Positions 26,357-35,433 of a stretch of DNA of 64,000 nucleotides are shown here, piece after piece. Positions within the stretch are counted from its first letter, which is position 1, and each line of letters begins with the position of its first letter. The translations under genes and the position numbers were made by a program. Location of the stretch: assembly GCF_964340835.1 (NCBI RefSeq), contig NZ_OZ204251.1. One strand, given 5' to 3'. Below the pieces are notes generated by a model, which saw nothing but the letters and a program-made list of their open reading frames with translations, did not search any database and was not told the DNA's origin. The DNA is from Bombilactobacillus bombi. Lineage in GTDB: Bacteria > Bacillota > Bacilli > Lactobacillales > Lactobacillaceae.

Positions 26357-27832
26357 ATGTCAGAAAATTTAGTTACTTTATTTGCCGATAAAATTATTAC
26401 GCAACAAAAAACCTTTTACCCACTTGATCGTAATTATCTGATTAATAAAGTTTATGCTTTAATTGGCGATTGCGTTATTGATTATCCAACAACGAAAAAT
26501 CTTGAAATGTTAGATATTGTTCAATTATTAGTTGATAATGCAGTTGCTAACCAACAAATTGCTGCTGATTCCAATAGTCGCGAAATTTTGGCTTGCCAGT
26601 TAACAGATCTTTATACTCCCGCCCCAAGTCAAATTAATCAACACTTTTGGAATCAATATCAATTAAGTCCTCAAGCAGCAACTGATTATTTTTATCAGAT
26701 TTGTGAACAAAACAACTACATCAAAACTAAAGATAATGCTAAAAATATTAGTTATCAAACTTCAACTACTTATGGTGATTTAGAAATCACTATTAACTTG
26801 GCCAAACCAGAAAAAGATCCTAAAGCCATTGCAGCAGCACGCTTACAAAAAAATAATGGTTATCCTGCTGATAAACTGAGCATGGAAAATGAAGGTTATT
26901 TGGGACGGGCAGATTTTCCAGCTCGTACTAATCATCGAATTATTCGTTTAACTTTGGGAGGCGAGACTTGGGGTTTTCAATATTCTCCTTATGCTTATTT
27001 TAATGAGCATTGTATTTTTCTTTCAAACCAGCAGCGACCCATGCACATTGACAGCGAAACCTTTACTAATTTGTTTGAAATTGTTCGCCTTTTTCCCCAT
27101 TATTTTGTTGGCAGTAATGCTGATTTACCTATTGTTGGTGGCTCAGTATTAAGCCACGATCATTATCAAGGCGGTCGTCATCTTTTTCCAATGATGAAAG
27201 CTCCTTTAAAAACAAGCTTCCAGTTAAAAAATCATATCCAAATTACAGCTGGTATCGTAAACTGGCCGATGTCGGTTATTAGATTAGCAGGTAATAATCC
27301 GACTGATTTGATTCAAGCTAGCCAAGAAATTTTGACTGCTTGGCAACATTATAGTGACGAATCAGTCAACGTTAGAGCAATTGTTGCTGACAAACAGCAT
27401 CATACAATTACCCCGATTGTTTATCGCCAAAATCAACAATGGATAATTGATTTAGTCTTGCGCGACAATCAAACCTCTCAGCAGTATCCTGATGGCATTT
27501 TTCATCCTCATCAAGATGTTCAACACATCAAAAAAGAAAATATCGGCCTCATTGAAGTTATGGGTCGGGCAATTTTACCAGGTAGATTGCAACAAGAACT
27601 ACAGGAAGTTAAACATTACTTATTACAAGAACCTAATCATATTGCCGATTATCATTTAACTTGGGCTCAAAGTTTGCAAAAGAGCCACACAATTAATGAT
27701 TCTAACGTTGAGCAAATTATTAACGATTCTGTTGGCCAAATTTTTGCACGGGTTCTTGAAGATGCTGGCGTCTTTAAAAATAATTCAGTAGGAGAAGAGG
27801 CCTTTCAACGCTTTCTGCAAGTATTAAATTAA
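26357..27832 (+). CDS. galT: UTP-hexose-1-phosphate uridylyltransferase, Firmicutes class
   Basis: Transfers UMP to galactose-1-phosphate. This is the long Firmicutes type (about 490 residues), not the E. coli type. Recognisable stretches: GYPADKLSMENEGYLGRADFPART-type region split around residues 165-190, SNADLPIVGGSVLSHDHYQGG (the active-site His-x-His region, about 253-273) and MGRAILPGRL. The frame opens earlier inside galK, but the ATG at 26357 has a purine-rich GAAGAAGAG upstream and directly follows the galK stop; I use it (491 residues). Confidence 0.95.
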   Translation: MSENLVTLFADKIITQQKTFYPLDRNYLINKVYALIGDCVIDYPTTKNLEMLDIVQLLVDNAVANQQIAADSNSREILACQLTDLYTPAPSQINQHFWNQYQLSPQAATDYFYQICEQNNYIKTKDNAKNISYQTSTTYGDLEITINLAKPEKDPKAIAAARLQKNNGYPADKLSMENEGYLGRADFPARTNHRIIRLTLGGETWGFQYSPYAYFNEHCIFLSNQQRPMHIDSETFTNLFEIVRLFPHYFVGSNADLPIVGGSVLSHDHYQGGRHLFPMMKAPLKTSFQLKNHIQITAGIVNWPMSVIRLAGNNPTDLIQASQEILTAWQHYSDESVNVRAIVADKQHHTITPIVYRQNQQWIIDLVLRDNQTSQQYPDGIFHPHQDVQHIKKENIGLIEVMGRAILPGRLQQELQEVKHYLLQEPNHIADYHLTWAQSLQKSHTINDSNVEQIINDSVGQIFARVLEDAGVFKNNSVGEEAFQRFLQVLN

Positions 27833-27890
27833 TAATTAGTTTTTTAAATTTTTTCCTAACAAAATAGTTTTTTTTATACAAACTTGTGTG

Positions 27891-27896
27891 TATAAT
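27891..27896 (+). promoter_or_regulatory. -10 element of the MFS exporter gene
   Basis: TATAAT in a TGTG context, 37 bases before the chosen ATG. It lies inside the longest possible reading frame, which argues against the upstream GTG start at 27888. The -35 region is only a T-rich tract. Confidence 0.55.
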
Positions 27897-27932
27897 AGGC
27901 TACAACTTTATCATTCAAGGGAGATGGAGCTG

Positions 27933-29369
27933 ATGGCCGATAAAATTTCCAGCTATCAAAATGATGCTCAAGTGCAAAAACACCGGTGGTTAATTCTCAC
28001 TGCTGTAGGTTTATTTACTTTTATGTCAACACTCGATGGTAGTATTGTCAATATTGCTTTGCCAGTGATTAGTCGGGATTTACATATTCCGATGAATCAA
28101 GCGGAGTGGGTAGTTTCCTTATATCTAATTATTATTTGTGCTTTACTTTTATTTTTTGGCAAGTTAAGCGACAATCTAGGTAAAATTAAAGTTTTTCGTT
28201 TTGGTACTGTCCTTTTTATTCTGGGTTCATTACTTGCAGGCTTTCGAATTAGTTTGTTCTTTTTATTATTTGCGCGGACAATTCAAGCTTTAGGTGCCGC
28301 GATGACTATGGCCACTAATAATGGTATTATTACGGAAATTTTCCCTAGTACCCAACGTGGTCAAGCTTTAGGATTGATTGGCTCTTTTGTCGCCTTGGGC
28401 TCGATTGCAGGTCCCGGTATTGGTGGTTTGTTGTTAGCGAAATTCAGCTGGAGTTATATTTTTTGGATTAATGTCCCAATTGGTTTAATTGCAATTGTGG
28501 TCGGCTATTTTGTCTTTCCCAAAGATATTACCTTAGCCCATGCACCTCTTGACAAAATAGGGGCTGGCAGTTTTGCTGTTACGATGATTTCCTTATTTGG
28601 CGGTGTTTTTGTGGGCCAGCAAGTAGGCTTTAAGCAAATAGGCGTGTTGGTATTATTCATCGTCGCTCTTATTGCTGTCATTACCTTTGTGCGAACCGAA
28701 TTAAGTTATGACAATCCATTACTATCGTTTTCTCTCTTTAAAAATCCCAATTTCTCATTAAGTCTATTATGTGCACTTTTAATTTTTATCACTAATTTCT
28801 TTTTCAATGTAGTTACCCCTTTCTATCTGGAAAATGCCCGCCAGTTAACTCCTAGCCAAACTGGCTATATCCTTATGATTTTCCCAATTATTCAGGTAAT
28901 TGCTGCTCCTTTAGCCGGTAGTGCTTCGGATAAAATTGGACCTAAGTTAATTACTTTTATAGGTTTAATTTTCATTTTGTTAAGTCAAATCGGATATGTC
29001 CTATGTGGCCTGCACACTTCAATGGGACTTTTTATAGTTAGTGTAGCTTTCATGGGTCTAGGCAACGGAATCTTTAGCTCTCCTAATAATTCTTTGGTTA
29101 TGAGTTCAGTTGCTACCAAAGATTTAGGTATTGCTGGCAGTATTAATTCACTATCACGGAATTTGGGTATGGTAATTGGTATTTCTAGTGCTACCACGAT
29201 TTTATTTGCGGCCATGAGTCATAATTATGGTCATCATGTCACCACTTATTTACCTCAGCATCCAGAAGTCTTTATTTATGGTATGCATGTTGTCTTCTTT
29301 ATTTCCGCTGTTATTTGTTTAATCGCTACTGTCTTAACTGGTTGGCGTTTATTAGCTAAAGAAAACTAA
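27933..29369 (+). CDS. MFS multidrug exporter, DHA2 (14-TM) family
   Basis: About 478 residues with 14 predicted membrane segments. TM1 contains FMSTLDGSIVNIALPVI, the DHA2 motif with the conserved Asp; GKLSDNLGKIKVF is the MFS motif A loop and GSIAGPGIGGLL the antiporter motif C. Closest in type to EmrB/QacA/LmrB drug:proton antiporters; substrate unknown. AAGGGAG lies 9 bases before the ATG at 27933. Single-gene unit with its own promoter and a terminator shared with the convergent ECF gene. Confidence 0.88.
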   Translation: MADKISSYQNDAQVQKHRWLILTAVGLFTFMSTLDGSIVNIALPVISRDLHIPMNQAEWVVSLYLIIICALLLFFGKLSDNLGKIKVFRFGTVLFILGSLLAGFRISLFFLLFARTIQALGAAMTMATNNGIITEIFPSTQRGQALGLIGSFVALGSIAGPGIGGLLLAKFSWSYIFWINVPIGLIAIVVGYFVFPKDITLAHAPLDKIGAGSFAVTMISLFGGVFVGQQVGFKQIGVLVLFIVALIAVITFVRTELSYDNPLLSFSLFKNPNFSLSLLCALLIFITNFFFNVVTPFYLENARQLTPSQTGYILMIFPIIQVIAAPLAGSASDKIGPKLITFIGLIFILLSQIGYVLCGLHTSMGLFIVSVAFMGLGNGIFSSPNNSLVMSSVATKDLGIAGSINSLSRNLGMVIGISSATTILFAAMSHNYGHHVTTYLPQHPEVFIYGMHVVFFISAVICLIATVLTGWRLLAKEN

Positions 29370-29378
29370 AAACTGTCT

Positions 29379-29417
29379 AAAAAGGCTGGAACAATTAAAC
29401 TTGCTCCAGTCTTTTTT
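29379..29417. terminator. Bidirectional terminator after the MFS gene
   Basis: Stem of about 16 pairs (29379-29394 with 29401-29416; one mismatch, one G-U) followed by eight T residues; AAAGG/CTTTT base. Confidence 0.75.
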
Positions 29418-29424
29418 TTGGAAT

Positions 29425-30018
29425 TTAATTATCTAAAAACTTATTTGCACGTAACACTGCCAAACAAATCATGGGCACAATAATTATAGCTGCAATTAAT
29501 TCTGGAATGCCATTAGTAGCCACTACGGTCATAATGACTCCATTTAAAGCTCCTGAAGTCACTTTATAAGCACTCGCCATGGCACCGGCAAACATTAAGC
29601 GCATCAAGCCTAAAACGGTGATTGTATTGGTTAAAGAACCAATCGCTGCCGCTAAAGCCATGCGTACTGTTTGCGATTTGATTTTGTTTTTAGTACTGCG
29701 ATAAATAATCCCCGCTAAATAGCCCACCAAAATCCGTGGTAATACTGCAATGATTGGATTAGTGAAGACCATTGTATCCAAAGGACTCGTTGGCGCGCTA
29801 TAAGCGCGAATCATCGTCCCTAATCCCCAAATTAAGCCCACTAATGCGCCATCTCCAGGTCCTAAAACAATTGCCGCTACAATTACGGTTAAATGAATAA
29901 TCGTTACATTGACTAATCCTAAAGGAATAAAACCCAGAAAGGGAGTCATTGATTGAACTAAAATAATCGCTATTAAAATAGCCCGAATTGCTAGTTTATA
30001 TGCTTTATGTTTTCTCAT
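29425..30018 (-). CDS. ECF transporter S component (vitamin uptake)
   Basis: A 197-residue protein with about six membrane helices. The basic start (MRKHKAYKLAIRAILIA) and VTIIHLTVIVAAIVLGPGDG followed by ALVGLIWGLGTMIR are typical of substrate-binding S components that work with the shared EcfA-EcfA'-EcfT module; none of those is in the window, as usual for group II systems. The substrate cannot be fixed from the sequence; a vitamin such as pantothenate or folate is a reasonable guess. TAGGATG precedes the ATG. Confidence 0.8.
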   Translation of the reverse strand: MRKHKAYKLAIRAILIAIILVQSMTPFLGFIPLGLVNVTIIHLTVIVAAIVLGPGDGALVGLIWGLGTMIRAYSAPTSPLDTMVFTNPIIAVLPRILVGYLAGIIYRSTKNKIKSQTVRMALAAAIGSLTNTITVLGLMRLMFAGAMASAYKVTSGALNGVIMTVVATNGIPELIAAIIIVPMICLAVLRANKFLDN

Positions 30019-30145
30019 TTTTTCATCCTATAAATGTGTTGTTGTTATTATATTACAAAATATCCTCTAATTATTAATAATTTGTATCAATTTGCGTTTT
30101 TTCTTGACTTTGTCTTAATTTAATTTAAACTTATTTAATATAAAT

Positions 30146-30364
30146 CAAAGAAGAGGTTGCCAAACTTATCAGTAAACTTATGAAGACGATACAGCGTTGT
30201 AGATATAAGTTGAAAGGATTTTTGGCCGAAATCGTTTATTACTGTTTTAATATTCGATTGGGACTAGATTTAATAAATCTAGGACTGTCGCAACCCAATC
30301 GTTGCGGAGCGCTATCTACGATTATACCCGTAGGCCTCTTAGCGCTTTTTGTTAAGAGGCTTTT
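30146..30364 (+). ncRNA. Lysine riboswitch with transcription terminator
   Basis: Core landmarks of the L-box occur in order: AAGAGGTTGCC (30150-30160), TATCAGTAAAC, TTGAAAGGATTTTTGGCCGAA (about 30210-30230), a GGGACTAG...CTAGGACTGTC hairpin (30260-30289) and CGTTGCGGAGCGCTATCT (30300-30317). The expression platform is clear: AGCGCTA (30308-30314) can pair with TAGCGCT (30340-30346) as antiterminator, which excludes the terminator GCCTCTTA/TAAGAGGC (30334-30341 with 30353-30360, then TTTT). Lysine binding would hold the first strand in P1 and cause termination, so an OFF switch. Confidence 0.92.
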
Positions 30365-30407
30365 AATCGTTTTTAGAGTTCTTCTTACAAGGTAAAGGAG
30401 AATTATT

Positions 30408-31841
30408 GTGGCTGAAAAAGATACTGTCCAACGGAATTTAAAAACGCGTCACGTAACAATGATTGCTTTGGGGGGATGTATTGGAACCGGATTATTCATG
30501 ACTTCTGGTTCTACCATCTCTAAAGCCGGACCCGGCGGCGGTCTGGTAGCTTATATTGCTATGGGAATCATGGTTTACTTCTTAATGACTAGTTTAGGCG
30601 AACTAGCAACTAATTTGCCTGTTTCTGGTTCATTTGCGACTTACAATGCTAAATATGTAGATCCTGCTTTAGGATTTGCGATGGGCTGGAATTATTGGTT
30701 TAATTGGGCCATTACAGTGGCTGTTGATATTTCTACAGCTGCTTTGCTGATTCAATACTGGCTGCCTAAATCGCCCGGTTGGGTTTGGAGTTTATTAGTT
30801 TTAGTTGTTATTTTTTTGATTAATGCCTTAACAGTTTCTACTTTTGGAGAGACTGAGTACTGGTTATCCATTATTAAAGTAATTACCGTTATTGTGTTTT
30901 TGATTATTGGTTTTGCTATGATTTTTGGTATTATGACTGGTCCAGCAGTGGGATTGAAAAACTTCACCTATAAAAAGGCCCCTTTTGTGGGTGGCTTACC
31001 AGCTATTATTAACGTCTTTTTAATTGCTGGATTTTCTTTTCAAGGAACAGAATTAATCGGTGTAACTGCTGGTGAATCTGAAAATCCTGAAGAAGCCGTA
31101 CCAAAGGCTATCAATGATGTTTTCTGGCGGATTTTATTATTTTATATTTTATCTATTTTTGTTATTGCTGCTTTAATACCTTATACCAGTCCTAATTTGT
31201 TAAGTGCTGCTGATGGTAATATTGCTGTTTCACCATTTACCTTGGTCTTTAAACGCGCTGGTTTAGCTTTTGCTGCTAGTCTAATGAATACAGTTGTTTT
31301 AACATCAGTTTTATCTTCCGCTAATTCTGGTGCTTATGCTTCTACCAGAATGTTATATGCACTAGCTAAGGATAACTACGCTCCCAAGATTTTCGCAAAA
31401 ACTACTAAAAGTGGGATTCCCTTTTATGCACTGCTTGCTACAATTATTGTTTCCTTATTAACCTTTACGACTAGTATTTTTGGTCAAAAAATTTATATGT
31501 GGTTGGTTGCTGCTTCTGGATTAACTGGATTTATTGCTTGGGTAGGTATTGCTTTGAGCCATTACCGCTTTCGGAGAGCTTTTATTAAGCAAGGACATGA
31601 TTTAAGCGAACTCAAATATCATGCCAAATTATTCCCATTGGGACCGATTATTGCATTAATTTTATGTATTATCGTTATTGGTGGCCAAAATATTGATGCC
31701 TTTATTAATTGGGATTGGCAACAAATTGGTGTTACTTATATTAGTGTACCGCTAGTTTTAATCTTGTATTTTGGTTACAAATTCAAACACCATACTAAAA
31801 TTATTCCTCTAGAAGATATTGATCTTTCTAGTGAAAAATAA
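30408..31841 (+). CDS. lysP: Lysine-type amino-acid permease (APC superfamily)
   Basis: A 477-residue, 12-helix permease of the amino acid-polyamine-cation superfamily. Motifs: GGCIGTGLFMTSGSTISKAGPG (split around residues 19-40), FATYNAKYVDPALGFAMGWNYW, and SFQGTELIGVTAGESENPEEAVPKAI in the middle, all of the AAT type. The lysine riboswitch directly upstream makes L-lysine the likely substrate; without it only a cationic or neutral amino acid could be said. GTG start with AAAGGAG 8 bases upstream. Repressed when lysine is plentiful. Confidence 0.9.
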   Translation: MAEKDTVQRNLKTRHVTMIALGGCIGTGLFMTSGSTISKAGPGGGLVAYIAMGIMVYFLMTSLGELATNLPVSGSFATYNAKYVDPALGFAMGWNYWFNWAITVAVDISTAALLIQYWLPKSPGWVWSLLVLVVIFLINALTVSTFGETEYWLSIIKVITVIVFLIIGFAMIFGIMTGPAVGLKNFTYKKAPFVGGLPAIINVFLIAGFSFQGTELIGVTAGESENPEEAVPKAINDVFWRILLFYILSIFVIAALIPYTSPNLLSAADGNIAVSPFTLVFKRAGLAFAASLMNTVVLTSVLSSANSGAYASTRMLYALAKDNYAPKIFAKTTKSGIPFYALLATIIVSLLTFTTSIFGQKIYMWLVAASGLTGFIAWVGIALSHYRFRRAFIKQGHDLSELKYHAKLFPLGPIIALILCIIVIGGQNIDAFINWDWQQIGVTYISVPLVLILYFGYKFKHHTKIIPLEDIDLSSEK

Positions 31842-31891
31842 GTATAAAAAAATAACCACTCTTCATTGAAAGTGGTTATTTTTTTATACTT
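31840..31891. terminator. Long perfect hairpin between lysP and treC
   Basis: Twenty-one-base perfect arms (31840-31860 with 31871-31891) and a ten-base loop, serving as a terminator for both convergent genes; the arms overlap both stop codons. Confidence 0.85.
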
Positions 31892-33548
31892 ATTTGTTAA
31901 TCAATAACGCAATCGCTTCGTAAGGCTGCAACTCAATATATTTAGGAACTTTCGAGATAACTTGATGATAATTATTAATTAGCACTTGCGTTGATAGCTC
32001 TTGATATTTTTGCGGCAATAAAAATTTGGTCGTTTGTCCGTAATAATTATTTAAAACTATTAAAATTTGTTTTTGATATTTGCGTAAATAACCAAAAACT
32101 TGCGGATGGGTTAAATCTAGTGGTTCATAATCTCCCTGCGCAATGATAGCATAAGCTTTACGTAATTTAATTAATTTTTGGTAGTAATTAAAAATTTCAC
32201 CATGATCTAACTCATCAGCAACATTAATTTGTTTTTGATTAGTTGGTCGCAGCCACGGCTTCCCTGTGGTAAATCCTGAATTAGTACTGCTATTCCAATG
32301 CATGGGTGTGCGGCTATTATCTCTAGACTTGGCTTGAATAATTGCCAGAGCTTGTTTTGGTGTTTTACCATTGTCGAGCATTTTTTGATAAGCATTCTTT
32401 GTTTCAATATCAACATAGTCGTCAATACTTTGGTAATCAGGATTTATCATCCCAATTTCTTCGCCTTGATAAATATAAGGGGTGCCTCGCAATAAATGCA
32501 TGCTAGTTGCTAACATTTCTGCCGATTTAACGCGATAATGTTGAGGGTCTCCAAAGCGATTCAAAGCCCAAGGTTGATCATGATTATTCCAAAACAAAGC
32601 ATTCCAACCACCACCATTATTCATTCCTACTTGCCATTCGTTTAATGATTGTTTTAACTGCTTAAAGTCAAAAGGAACACGTGTCCACTTTTCTCCATTT
32701 TGGTAATCAACTTTTAAATGATGAAAAGTAAATACCATGGTTAACTCATGGCGATCTGGCCGAGTATATAAGACTGAGTTTTGAATATCCGTAGAAGACA
32801 TTTCCCCTACAGTAATAATATCTTTGTCTTGACCAAAAGTAGCCTGATTTAACTCTTGCAAATAATCTTGAACAATCGGCGTATCAGTATACATCATCTT
32901 GCTATCCATACCCTCAGGTGCATCACGCAAATCTTCATCTTTGCCGGTCACATTAATTACATCAAACCGAAAACCTTTGACGCCCTTATTACGCCAAAAA
33001 TTAACAACCTTAAATAACTCACTTCTGACTTGTGGATTATGCCAATTTAAATCTGCTTGAGATGGATCATATAGATGTAAATAATATTTACCAGTAATCC
33101 CAAATGGAGACCAAGCAGGACCGCCAAATTTAGAAGTCCAATTATTGGGTAAACTACCATCAGGTTTAGGATCGCGCAAATAAAAAAATTTTTGGTATTT
33201 ATCATCGCCTGCAAGTGCCTTTTGAAACCATTCGTGTTGGGTGGAACAATGATTCAAAACCATATCCAACATCACACCAATATTATTTTTAGCCAATTGT
33301 TGAACCAATTCATCAAAATCAGCCATGGTACCGAATAAGGGATCAATTGCATAATAATCAGCAATATCATAGCCGTTATCATTTTGTGGAGAAACAAAAA
33401 AGGGATTGAACCAAATCATATCAATATTTAGTCGCTGTAAATATGGAATTTTAGCTATTATTCCTTTTAAATCACCAATACCATCACCATCGCTATCATA
33501 AAACGACTTTGGATAAATTTGATAAATAACCTTATTTTTAAAATTCAT
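31890..33548 (-). CDS. treC: GH13 phospho-alpha-glucosidase, trehalose-6-phosphate hydrolase type
   Basis: Cytoplasmic GH13 enzyme of 552 residues. VIYQIYPKSFYDSDGDGIGD opens it, and the GH13 catalytic triad is Asp196 (GFRFDVINV), Glu249 (TVGEMSSTD) and Asp324 (NNHDQPWALN). The start and the DNGYDIADYYAIDPLFGTM region look more like TreC, which splits trehalose-6-phosphate to glucose and glucose-6-phosphate, than like oligo-1,6-glucosidase, and the TreR-like regulator immediately upstream (4-base overlap) supports that. A related alpha-glucosidase role remains possible. No treB is in the window; the divergent mannose-class PTS may supply the phosphorylated sugar. Confidence 0.87.
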   Translation of the reverse strand: MNFKNKVIYQIYPKSFYDSDGDGIGDLKGIIAKIPYLQRLNIDMIWFNPFFVSPQNDNGYDIADYYAIDPLFGTMADFDELVQQLAKNNIGVMLDMVLNHCSTQHEWFQKALAGDDKYQKFFYLRDPKPDGSLPNNWTSKFGGPAWSPFGITGKYYLHLYDPSQADLNWHNPQVRSELFKVVNFWRNKGVKGFRFDVINVTGKDEDLRDAPEGMDSKMMYTDTPIVQDYLQELNQATFGQDKDIITVGEMSSTDIQNSVLYTRPDRHELTMVFTFHHLKVDYQNGEKWTRVPFDFKQLKQSLNEWQVGMNNGGGWNALFWNNHDQPWALNRFGDPQHYRVKSAEMLATSMHLLRGTPYIYQGEEIGMINPDYQSIDDYVDIETKNAYQKMLDNGKTPKQALAIIQAKSRDNSRTPMHWNSSTNSGFTTGKPWLRPTNQKQINVADELDHGEIFNYYQKLIKLRKAYAIIAQGDYEPLDLTHPQVFGYLRKYQKQILIVLNNYYGQTTKFLLPQKYQELSTQVLINNYHQVISKVPKYIELQPYEAIALLINK

Positions 33549-34279
33549 AAAACTAATCCTCCATGAGCTGATTTACGGCGAGCAAAATCCACAAACTTAA
33601 ATTTATCAGGCCGATGCATTGAAACAGTATATTGGAAAAACGATGTATCTTTTAAATAAGTTAGACTACGCACAAAAACTGCTAAATCGGGCTGTTGCAA
33701 ATGCAATTTTTCCGCAATTAATTCATCAACAGGTTCTACGGTAATCGTCTTAGTAGCATAAGCAATTTCTAAATTTAATTCTTTTTCAAAATAAGAATAT
33801 AAAGACGTCTGTGCTTGCTCTTTAGTAATCGCTGGTACATATTTTTTTAATACATAATCTTCGTCAATTACAATAGGTTCGCTATCAACCGTTCGCAAAC
33901 GCCGCACAAAGATAGCAGCAGGATCTGTTAAAGCTAGCTGGTGAGCAATTGCTTGTGGTAAATTACGATTTTCTAAGGCCAATACCTGAGTAGTGGCGTT
34001 CATTTTTTGACTCAGATTCAACTCTGAAAAAGTTGTAATATCAGACACCGGAAATACAAACCGATTAATATCCAACACCATTGAACCTTTGCCTTTTATT
34101 TTTTGAATTAAACAAGCATCAATCAATTCATTCAGTGCTTTACGAATTGTTTCCCGAGAAGAACTATATAACTGTGCTAACGCTGGTTCACTTGGTAAAA
34201 AATCACCTGCTGGATATTGGCCATGTTTAATTTTATCGGTTAAATCTTGAGCAATTTGTAAGTATTTAGCAATTACCAT
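33545..34279 (-). CDS. treR: TreR-like GntR-family repressor
   Basis: HutC-subfamily GntR regulator, 244 residues. The winged helix (about residues 1-70) has FLPSEPALAQLYSSSRETIRK; the stretch KGKGSMVLDINRFVFPVSDI is strongly reminiscent of TreR of Bacillus. The C-terminal UTRA domain (about 90-240, VRRLRTVDSEPIVIDEDYV) would bind trehalose-6-phosphate or another sugar phosphate. It overlaps treC by 4 bases (ATGA). Two similar palindromes, one in each divergent promoter spacer at 34340-34356 and 34412-34428, are its likely operators. GGAGTT precedes the ATG. Confidence 0.88.
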   Translation of the reverse strand: MVIAKYLQIAQDLTDKIKHGQYPAGDFLPSEPALAQLYSSSRETIRKALNELIDACLIQKIKGKGSMVLDINRFVFPVSDITTFSELNLSQKMNATTQVLALENRNLPQAIAHQLALTDPAAIFVRRLRTVDSEPIVIDEDYVLKKYVPAITKEQAQTSLYSYFEKELNLEIAYATKTITVEPVDELIAEKLHLQQPDLAVFVRSLTYLKDTSFFQYTVSMHRPDKFKFVDFARRKSAHGGLVL

Positions 34280-34333
34280 TCAGTAAACTCCATTTTTTAA
34301 ATTTACTATTTATTATACGCCTTTTAAATCTAG

Positions 34334-34362
34334 ATTATACCATTCTTGTACGTACAGGTAAA
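34334..34362 (-). promoter_or_regulatory. treR-treC promoter with operator O1 in the spacer
   Basis: On the minus strand TTTACC (34362-34357) and TATAAT (34339-34334) are 17 bases apart. The spacer is filled by the palindrome TTGTACGTACAG (34346-34357, plus strand), which resembles the Bacillus TreR operator TTGTATATACAA. Confidence 0.65.
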
Positions 34363-34405
34363 CGTTAATTAAAATACCTAATAAATAGATTTTATAAACT
34401 ATTTA

Positions 34406-34434
34406 TTGACACATGTCTATACAAGATGTATTAT
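34406..34434 (+). promoter_or_regulatory. Mannose-PTS operon promoter with operator O2 in the spacer
   Basis: TTGACA (34406-34411) and TATTAT (34429-34434) separated by exactly 17 bases. The spacer contains TGTCTATACAA (34414-34424), the reverse complement of TTGTATAGACA, again TreR-operator-like and placed exactly as O1 is in the opposite promoter. Confidence 0.7.
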
Positions 34435-34487
34435 TAATTTATGAAACCGATATCAAAAAATATTTATGAAATAAAGGAGGATATAAA

Positions 34488-34922
34488 TTGTCAGAACAAG
34501 AGTGGGGAATAATCTTATCCAGTCACGGCAATTTGGCCAAAGAATTGTTAAAATCGGCAGAAATGATCGCTGGACCACAAAATAATGTTTTTACTATTGG
34601 ATTATATCAACAAGACAGTTTAAATAGTATGATCAAAAAATATGATGATACTTATAAACAGATTAAATTAAAAAATATTTTAATTTTAACCGATTTAGAT
34701 GGTGGTACACCAACAAATGCAGCAGTTCAATTTGCATTAAATAAAGAATCAATACTTGTTTTTTCTGGTTTTAATCTGCCCTTACTTCTGGAGTTATTAA
34801 CCAATCGTAATGAACATTTTGAAAAATTAAAAGATCGCATACAAAAAGATTGGCAAGTAACTGTTATTGATGAAGTTAAAAAATACCAAAAATTTCAAAA
34901 TGAAAATCAGGAGGATTTATAA
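34488..34922 (+). CDS. Mannose-class PTS, EIIA component
   Basis: A 144-residue EIIA(Man)-fold protein. The phosphorylated histidine is in IILSSHGNLAKELL (about residue 13), and LILTDLDGGTPTNAAVQFAL is the family's second signature. Soluble; receives phosphate from HPr and passes it to EIIB. TTG start with AAAGGAGG 8 bases upstream and no alternative ATG nearby. First gene of the IIA-IIB-IIC-IID-phosphatase operon; stops two bases before the EIIB start. Confidence 0.92.
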   Translation: MSEQEWGIILSSHGNLAKELLKSAEMIAGPQNNVFTIGLYQQDSLNSMIKKYDDTYKQIKLKNILILTDLDGGTPTNAAVQFALNKESILVFSGFNLPLLLELLTNRNEHFEKLKDRIQKDWQVTVIDEVKKYQKFQNENQEDL

Positions 34923-34923
34923 A

Positions 34924-35397
34924 ATGTCTATAGAAGTAGTTAGGATTGATGACCGTTTAATTCATGGACAAGTAGCTACAACATGGATAAATGATTATGA
35001 AATTGAACAAGTAATAATTGTTGATGATGAGGTTAATCAAGACGAAATGCGCAAAACCATGGTAGGAGTAGCCGCACCCGTAGGAGTTAAAGTACGTATA
35101 TTCAGTACTGCTAGGTTTCTTGAAGTAATGCAAAAAGCAAAGATTACTAGAAAAACACTTCTTATTATGACCACACCTATTACTGCACTAGAACTATTAG
35201 AAAATAACTTTCCAATTAAAGAAATAATTGTTGGCGGAATGCACATGATTGAAGGACGTGAAAGGATATCTAAAGCAGTAAGTATAAACGAAAAAGAAAA
35301 AGACGCCTTCAAAAAAATTGCTGAATATGGAACAAAATTAACTGTCCAAACTGTTCCTCGTGATGAAAAAAGTGATTTGTTAAGCTTATTACAATAA
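34924..35397 (+). CDS. Mannose-class PTS, EIIB component
   Basis: A 157-residue EIIB(Man/Sor) protein. MSIEVVRIDDRLIHGQVATTW carries the phosphorylated His (residue 14, in LIHGQ), and KEIIVGGMHMIEGRE is typical of the family. The frame extends upstream into the EIIA gene, but AGGAGG lies 10 bases before the ATG at 34924. It transfers phosphate to the sugar bound by IIC-IID. Codons ATA and AGA are frequent here and in the following genes. Confidence 0.93.
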   Translation: MSIEVVRIDDRLIHGQVATTWINDYEIEQVIIVDDEVNQDEMRKTMVGVAAPVGVKVRIFSTARFLEVMQKAKITRKTLLIMTTPITALELLENNFPIKEIIVGGMHMIEGRERISKAVSINEKEKDAFKKIAEYGTKLTVQTVPRDEKSDLLSLLQ

Positions 35398-35433
35398 AGA
35401 CGTACATATTATACGTTCGAAGGGAGAACTATT

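Noticed and set aside
27888..27932. GTG start giving a 15-residue longer MFS exporter
   Set aside because: The TATAAT promoter element overlaps the proposed start; the ATG at 27933 has a good ribosome site.
30180..30395. A 71-codon rightward frame before lysP
   Set aside because: It lies wholly inside the lysine riboswitch and its terminator; the sequence is explained by RNA structure.
34867..34923. Longer EIIB starting inside EIIA
   Set aside because: The ribosome site AGGAGG lies just before the ATG at 34924, whose product has the normal EIIB N-terminus.
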